DNA from: CAYHPY01 sp964358485
GTDB taxonomy: Bacteria; Elusimicrobiota; Elusimicrobia; UBA1565; UBA9628
NCBI GenBank assembly: GCA_964358485.1
Contig: CAYHPY010000080.1
Span: 1 to 16,923, forward strand
Direction of reading: 5' to 3'
Length of the DNA stretch: 16,923 nt
Under the pieces are notes generated by a model. That model had not been told where the DNA came from and did no database searches. It saw only the letters and a list, made by a program, of their open reading frames with translations. Made by a program: the position numbers and the translations under genes. Below, in pieces: positions 13,384 to 16,923 of the stretch. Each line of letters starts with the position of its first letter. Within the stretch, counting starts at the first letter, position 1.

Positions 13384-14894
13384 AATTCTTAACCATCGCC
13401 GTTCTTTTGTCCGGGCTCTCGGCCTGGTCCCGGGCGGAGAATTCCGCGCCTCCAACTACCGCGCAAACACCCGCGCCCACCACTTCCGCCTCTTCCCCTG
13501 AGGCTCCCTCGAAAAAGGCGAAGGCGCCGGAGCGCCGTTCTCCCGTCCGCATTCGCCGCAAGACGGCGTCCAAAGCTAAAACGCTTGCTCCCTCCTTGAA
13601 GGTCGCTCCGGCCGCCAGCGCCAAATCCAAGGCCCCGGCCCCCAATGCCAAAACCGCTCCGCGGAGCAAGGCTCCGGTCCCGTCCGCCAACGCCAAACCC
13701 AAGGGCGGCCGGGACGGCTCCCCTTCCGGGTCGACCGCCGTCGCCGCCGCCCCCGCGCCGGCGCCCTCATTCGAGGATTCCCTGACCGGCTTCGGCATCG
13801 CCCTTGAGGAATCGTCGTCGGGCCTGACCGTCTCGGGAGTCTTCCCCCGCTCGCCCGCCGAAGCCATCGGAATTCTCCCCGGAGACGTCCTGCTCAGCCT
13901 GGGAGGCGCCGGCGTCCCCTCCCGCGCGGAAGCCGCCGCCGCCGTGCGCTCCCTCCCGCCCCATGGGAGGCTCTCGGCCGTCGTGCGCCGCAATCTTACG
14001 GTCCAATCCCTGCAATCCAAGCCCGCGCCCGCCGAGCCCGCCTTCGTTCGGACCCCCTCGGATCTGCTCCCCCAGGAAAAGGCCCTCCAGGAGCGGCGGC
14101 TGTCCGCTGCCCTGGACAAATCGGAAGCGGACCTCAAGAGCACGGCTCCCATGGAGACGACCATCCCCGCCGGGCAGTCGCTCTGGGTCCGAATTCCGGC
14201 CGGCATCCCGGCCGAGGCCAAGCCCGGGGACATCGTCGTCGCCGAGGCGACCACGGCCGTGCCCTCCGATCCCTACCTGGACTTCCTGGCCCTGGCCCCC
14301 AAGTCCCGCTTTTGGGCCAGCCTCCAGGAACCCGAGGGCCCCTCCGACGCCCGCGTCCTGCGGCTTTACTTCTTCAAGATGAAGGCGGAGGGCGGCTCGC
14401 ATTATCCCGTTTCCGCCCGGGTCACGGACGTCTCCGGCGACCAGCGTCTGCTCAAGGTCAGCCCCGGGGGCTCCGTGATTCTCGCCGGGCGCCAGGCTCT
14501 TCCCTCGGACGCCCGGCTCAAGATCGAATTCCTTTCCCCCGTCACCCTCACCGAGCCCCCGGACTATTATCTGGCGGGGCCCGGACTTTGGCTCAAGAGC
14601 GAGAGCGGCGTTCTGTCGGTGTCCCAGGTCGTCGTGGGGCGGGCGGCCGAACGCGCGGGCCTCAAGGCCGGCGACCAGATCAAGTCCATCGAGGGCCAAA
14701 AGGCCGCCAAGCTCGATTTCGGCGCGGCCATCGCGGCCCTCTACGGCTCGCGGGAAAGCTCGGTCAAGCTCGAGGTGGTCCGCGAGGAGACGGGCAAGCC
14801 CGCCACGCTCAAGCTCGAGCGCGGGGTGACCTTCAGCGACGACAAATCCGTGCCCCTGCCCCGGCCCTACGAAGGCAAGTCCTCCGGGAAATAG
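13380..14894 (+). CDS. Secreted protein with two PDZ domains and a central beta domain
   Basis: The 504-residue protein starts with a Sec signal peptide (MKFLTIAVLLSGLSAWSRAE, cleavage near 19). A long Ala/Pro/Lys-rich low-complexity linker follows (about 22-130). A first PDZ domain lies at about 137-205 (FGIALEESSSGLTVSGVF, then AIGILPGDVLLSLGG). A central beta-rich region (about 258-390) includes IPAGQSLWVRIPAGIP and ALAPKSRFWASL. A second PDZ domain lies at about 400-482 (AAERAGLKAGDQIKSIEGQ). No protease triad motif is seen, so it is not an HtrA-type serine protease; a scaffold or peptide-tail-binding role is more likely. The central region's small-residue and glycine pattern loosely recalls TrbI/VirB10 barrels, but I would not assign it. 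It is the third gene of the cluster, coupled to the 780-aa gene by ATGA. Confidence 0.85.
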   Translation: MKFLTIAVLLSGLSAWSRAENSAPPTTAQTPAPTTSASSPEAPSKKAKAPERRSPVRIRRKTASKAKTLAPSLKVAPAASAKSKAPAPNAKTAPRSKAPVPSANAKPKGGRDGSPSGSTAVAAAPAPAPSFEDSLTGFGIALEESSSGLTVSGVFPRSPAEAIGILPGDVLLSLGGAGVPSRAEAAAAVRSLPPHGRLSAVVRRNLTVQSLQSKPAPAEPAFVRTPSDLLPQEKALQERRLSAALDKSEADLKSTAPMETTIPAGQSLWVRIPAGIPAEAKPGDIVVAEATTAVPSDPYLDFLALAPKSRFWASLQEPEGPSDARVLRLYFFKMKAEGGSHYPVSARVTDVSGDQRLLKVSPGGSVILAGRQALPSDARLKIEFLSPVTLTEPPDYYLAGPGLWLKSESGVLSVSQVVVGRAAERAGLKAGDQIKSIEGQKAAKLDFGAAIAALYGSRESSVKLEVVREETGKPATLKLERGVTFSDDKSVPLPRPYEGKSSGK

Positions 14895-15614
14895 CTACTT
14901 CGAAAGGCGGCCCAGCATTTGGCGGGCGTCCTTGAGGTTGTCCTCGAATTCCCCGGGGTCGTCGGGCGCGGTGACGGTGAAGGCCCGCTTGAGCACCGCG
15001 ACGGCTTTTTCCCTCTGATCGGTCTCCTCGTAGGCCTCGGCCAGGGCGGGGTAATGGGCCGTGTAGTTGGGGGTCAGCTCCAGCGCCGTCTCCAGGTGTT
15101 TGACCGCGCGCTTCTTGGAGCCGCCCGCGAAACCCGGCACCTGCATGTCCATCTCCCCCAAAACGTGATAGGCGCCGCCGTGCTTGGGATCGAGCTTGAT
15201 CGTTTCCTCCATCTCGCGCCGCAAGGGGCCCAATAAAAACAGGGACTTGAGGATGCCGCGGGTCTGCCCCCGCTTGCCCATGGCCAGCCCCAGCCAGAAG
15301 TGCGCGTCCGGGTCCTTGGGGTTGAGCGCGACGGACTTGCGGCAAAGCTCCTCGGCCCGCTCGAAGGCCGAGAGCTTGTCCTTTTTGGCGTCCTTGCGTT
15401 CCCCGAGGCGCACCAGGCTCCGGCCCAGGCGCCACAGGGCGGGGGCGTCCTCGGGCTTGGCCGCCGTGGCAGCTTCCAATAGTTTGATGGATTCCTCCAA
15501 GTGGCCGTCCCGGTGCCGGTTGAAGTAGAGCCGGTCGACCGCGGCCATGGGGTTCTCGGCGGGGGCTCCGAAGGCGGGCGCCAGGACCAGGCAGGCCAGC
15601 AGGGCCGACCGCAC
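14895..15614 (-). other. TPR-protein part of the glycerate kinase frame, possible separate gene
   Basis: The GTG at 15614 gives a 239-residue product starting with an ideal Sec signal peptide (MRSALLACLVLAPAFGAPA, then EN), followed by TPR-like helical repeats. Repeats are visible at LEESIKLLEAATAAKPEDA, AEELCRKSVALNPKDPDAHF, METIKLDP-type helices, and AVKHLETALELTPNYTAHYP. The conserved GFAGGSKKRAVKHLETA segment belongs to TPR proteins of the type that combine LGLAMGKRG and VPGFAGG motifs. A TTG at 15638 is another possible start. No good Shine-Dalgarno sequence precedes either. I would treat this as a likely periplasmic TPR protein expressed by internal initiation inside the kinase frame, or a separate gene whose upstream stop was lost. 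Confidence 0.6.
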
Positions 15615-16703
15615 CGCGCGGGTGGCCGCGGCCGCCAAAAGCGCGCGGGCCGACGCGCGGGAGGACGGGGCCTCGGCCCCGAACGGCACGGCCCCTTCCG
15701 CGGCCGCGGCCAGGGCGCGCAGTCCGGGAAAGGACTGCACGCTGCCGCACACGAGCGCCGCGGGCACGCCGGCCGCGCGGGCGCGCCGCAAAATCTCGTA
15801 CGGGGCCTTGCCGCGCAGGCTGGTCCGGTCGAAGCGCCCCTCCCCGGTGAGCACCAGGTTCGCCCGCTTGAGGTCGGCGTCCAAGCCGAGCGCGTTCAAA
15901 ATCCAATCGGCCCCTTGGACCAAGGACGCCCGCAAAAACGCGGCCAGTCCCGCGCCCAAGCCGCCCGCCGCCCCGGCCCCCGCAAGCCGCGCGACCTCTT
16001 TCCCCAAATCCCGTTTGACGATGCGAGCAAAACGCGCCATGGCTTCCTCCATGATTTTGACCTGGGCCGCCGTCGCCCCTTTCTGCGGCCCGAACACCCG
16101 CGCCGAGCCGCGGGGGCCGGTGAGCGGCGTGTCCACGTCCGACAAGGCGACGATCCTGACCCTTTTCGAAAAGGCCGCGGTCTCTCCGGCCTCGATCCGG
16201 GCCAGGGACCTCAGGCCCTCGGCCCCGGGCCCGATGGGGCGGCCCTCGCGGTCCAGGAGCCGGGCCCCCAGGGCCTGGGCCATGCCGGCCCCGGCGTCCG
16301 AGGAGGCGCTGCCCCCCATGCCCACCAAAATCGTCCGGGCCCCGGCCTCGGCCGCCGCCCGGATGAGCTCGCCCGTGCCCCGCGTGGAGGCGCCCATCGC
16401 ATCCCGGCCGCCCCCCAGCAGGGCCAAGCCGGAGGCGCGCGCCATCTCCACGACGGCGGTGTTCCGGTCCAAGAGGGCGAAGGCGGCCATTCGCCGCTCC
16501 CCGCGCGGTCCGTGGACCCGGACGCGCCGGACTTTTCCCCCGCGGGCCCAGAGCAGGGCGTCCATGAGCCCATCGCCGCCGTCGGAGACGGGGCGCAGGA
16601 GCGTCCGGGCCCCGGGGAGCGCGGCAAGCGCCCCCTTTTTCATGGCGCGCGCCGCCTCCAGGGCCGTGAAGGTGCCCTTGAAGGCGTTGGGCGCGATGAG
16701 CAC
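14895..16703 (-). CDS. Glycerate kinase (GlxK/GarK type) reading through into a TPR protein
   Basis: From the GTG at 16703 the 602-residue frame begins as a type 2 glycerate kinase (about 1-350), which phosphorylates glycerate to phosphoglycerate. Its motifs are IAPNAFKGTF (3-12), PVSDGGDGLMDAL, TRGTGELIRAAAEAGA, ILVGMGGSASSDAG, LSDVDTPLTGPRGSARVFGP, and LTGEGRFDRTSLRGKAP. After a final Ala-rich helix the frame continues without a stop into a signal-peptide-like hydrophobic run (RSALLACLVLAPAFGAPA) and about 220 residues of TPR-type helices ending QMLGRLSK. A kinase with a mid-chain export signal makes no sense as one protein, so two genes sharing a frame or an assembly error must be considered. 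The start is uncertain: an ATA at 16718 overlaps the gdhA stop (ATAA) and fits the family N-terminus better, but ATA is a weak start codon. Confidence 0.82.
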   Translation of the reverse strand: MLIAPNAFKGTFTALEAARAMKKGALAALPGARTLLRPVSDGGDGLMDALLWARGGKVRRVRVHGPRGERRMAAFALLDRNTAVVEMARASGLALLGGGRDAMGASTRGTGELIRAAAEAGARTILVGMGGSASSDAGAGMAQALGARLLDREGRPIGPGAEGLRSLARIEAGETAAFSKRVRIVALSDVDTPLTGPRGSARVFGPQKGATAAQVKIMEEAMARFARIVKRDLGKEVARLAGAGAAGGLGAGLAAFLRASLVQGADWILNALGLDADLKRANLVLTGEGRFDRTSLRGKAPYEILRRARAAGVPAALVCGSVQSFPGLRALAAAAEGAVPFGAEAPSSRASARALLAAAATRAVRSALLACLVLAPAFGAPAENPMAAVDRLYFNRHRDGHLEESIKLLEAATAAKPEDAPALWRLGRSLVRLGERKDAKKDKLSAFERAEELCRKSVALNPKDPDAHFWLGLAMGKRGQTRGILKSLFLLGPLRREMEETIKLDPKHGGAYHVLGEMDMQVPGFAGGSKKRAVKHLETALELTPNYTAHYPALAEAYEETDQREKAVAVLKRAFTVTAPDDPGEFEDNLKDARQMLGRLSK

Positions 16704-16714
16704 CAGCGGCCGCT

Positions 16715-16923
16715 TTATGGGAAGAAGCCCCGGATTTGCACGGTCCGGGAGAGCCGTCCCAGCCCCACCATGAAGGCGGCCAGGCGCATGTCGACCTTCT
16801 CCTTCTCGGCCATCGTATAGACCTCGCCGAAGGCCTTGAGCATGATGTCCTGCAGGCGGGCGTTGATGTCCTTCTCGCTCCAGAAGTAGGCCTGGATGTC
16901 CTGGACCCACTCGAAGTAGCTGA
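16715..16923 (-). CDS. gdhA: Glutamate dehydrogenase, C-terminal 68 residues
   Basis: The partial frame entering from the right edge reads SYFEWVQDIQAYFWSEKDIN near its start, then MLKAFGEVY, MRLAAFMVGLGRLSRT and RGFFP at the end. This is the C-terminal region of hexameric glutamate dehydrogenase (SYFEWVQ and a final RG-x-x-P are typical). The enzyme interconverts glutamate and 2-oxoglutarate with NAD(P)H in nitrogen assimilation. The N-terminal domains lie outside the window. Its TAA lies 12 bases upstream of the kinase GTG, and overlaps a possible ATA start, so gdhA and the kinase are probably co-transcribed. Whether it prefers NAD or NADP cannot be read here. Confidence 0.9.
   Translation of the reverse strand, partial: SYFEWVQDIQAYFWSEKDINARLQDIMLKAFGEVYTMAEKEKVDMRLAAFMVGLGRLSRTVQIRGFFP

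Noticed and set aside
12163..13455. Minus-strand Gly-rich frame (430 codons) opposite the 780-aa gene
   Set aside because: Its glycine-rich composition is the complement of Ala/Pro-rich codons; it spans two plus-strand genes and lacks a start context.
13250..13760. Ala/Pro/Lys-rich stretches as possible DNA repeats or a CRISPR-like array
   Set aside because: The repetition is protein low complexity with irregular codons, with no fixed repeat unit or spacers.
15501..16820. Plus-strand frames of 408-439 codons opposite the glycerate kinase
   Set aside because: The kinase motifs are unmistakable on the minus strand; these frames are Arg/Pro/Gly-rich shadows.

Overview
This is a GC-rich, tightly packed bacterial chromosome segment. 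It holds the end of a division/envelope operon, an envelope amidase, two tRNAs, a biosynthetic operon (lysine/peptidoglycan, folate, pantothenate), a probable envelope cluster of unknown function, and the end of a glutamate dehydrogenase/glycerate kinase unit. Sec signal peptides, a PilT-type ATPase, a periplasmic-type amidase and PDZ proteins suggest a diderm bacterium with type IV pili. The lineage cannot be fixed by reading; an Elusimicrobiota-like or other poorly cultured phylum is only a guess. I see no mobile element, CRISPR array, origin or sign of recent transfer, and no gene-free stretch longer than 300 bases.

Layout. Minus strand, 4596 down to 1: murB-ftsQ-ftsA-ftsZ-pilT, with junctions overlapping or 1-2 nt apart; pilT runs off the window. 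A divergent 51-bp gap (4597-4647) has a -10 box for each direction. Plus strand: a secreted zinc amidase (4648-5736), tRNA-Lys(TTT), tRNA-Glu(TTC), a hairpin, then a single-domain response regulator, dapB, a small two-TM protein, folK, panB, a membrane-anchored alpha/beta hydrolase and panC. A good sigma70-type promoter that overlaps the panC stop then drives three linked unknown genes: a two-TM HAMP protein with no output domain, a 780-residue secreted protein, and a secreted PDZ-beta-PDZ protein. Converging on these from the right (minus strand) are the glutamate dehydrogenase C-terminus and a glycerate kinase whose reading frame runs without a stop into a TPR protein carrying its own signal-peptide-like segment.

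How the genes fit together. MurB makes the peptidoglycan precursor, FtsQ/FtsA/FtsZ build the divisome, and DapB supplies the diaminopimelate/lysine branch, so much of the window serves wall growth and division. FolK and PanB/PanC make folate and pantothenate; PanB itself uses a folate one-carbon donor. The HAMP/780-aa/PDZ trio looks like a membrane-periplasm module of unknown role and is the best candidate here for something undescribed.

Two sequence habits help gene calling. Many junctions are 4-base start/stop overlaps (ATGA, GTGA, TTGA), which decide several non-ATG starts (ftsZ TTG, hydrolase GTG, panC TTG). Several first genes have a TATAAT-like box only 5-10 nt before the start codon, implying leaderless or nearly leaderless mRNAs.
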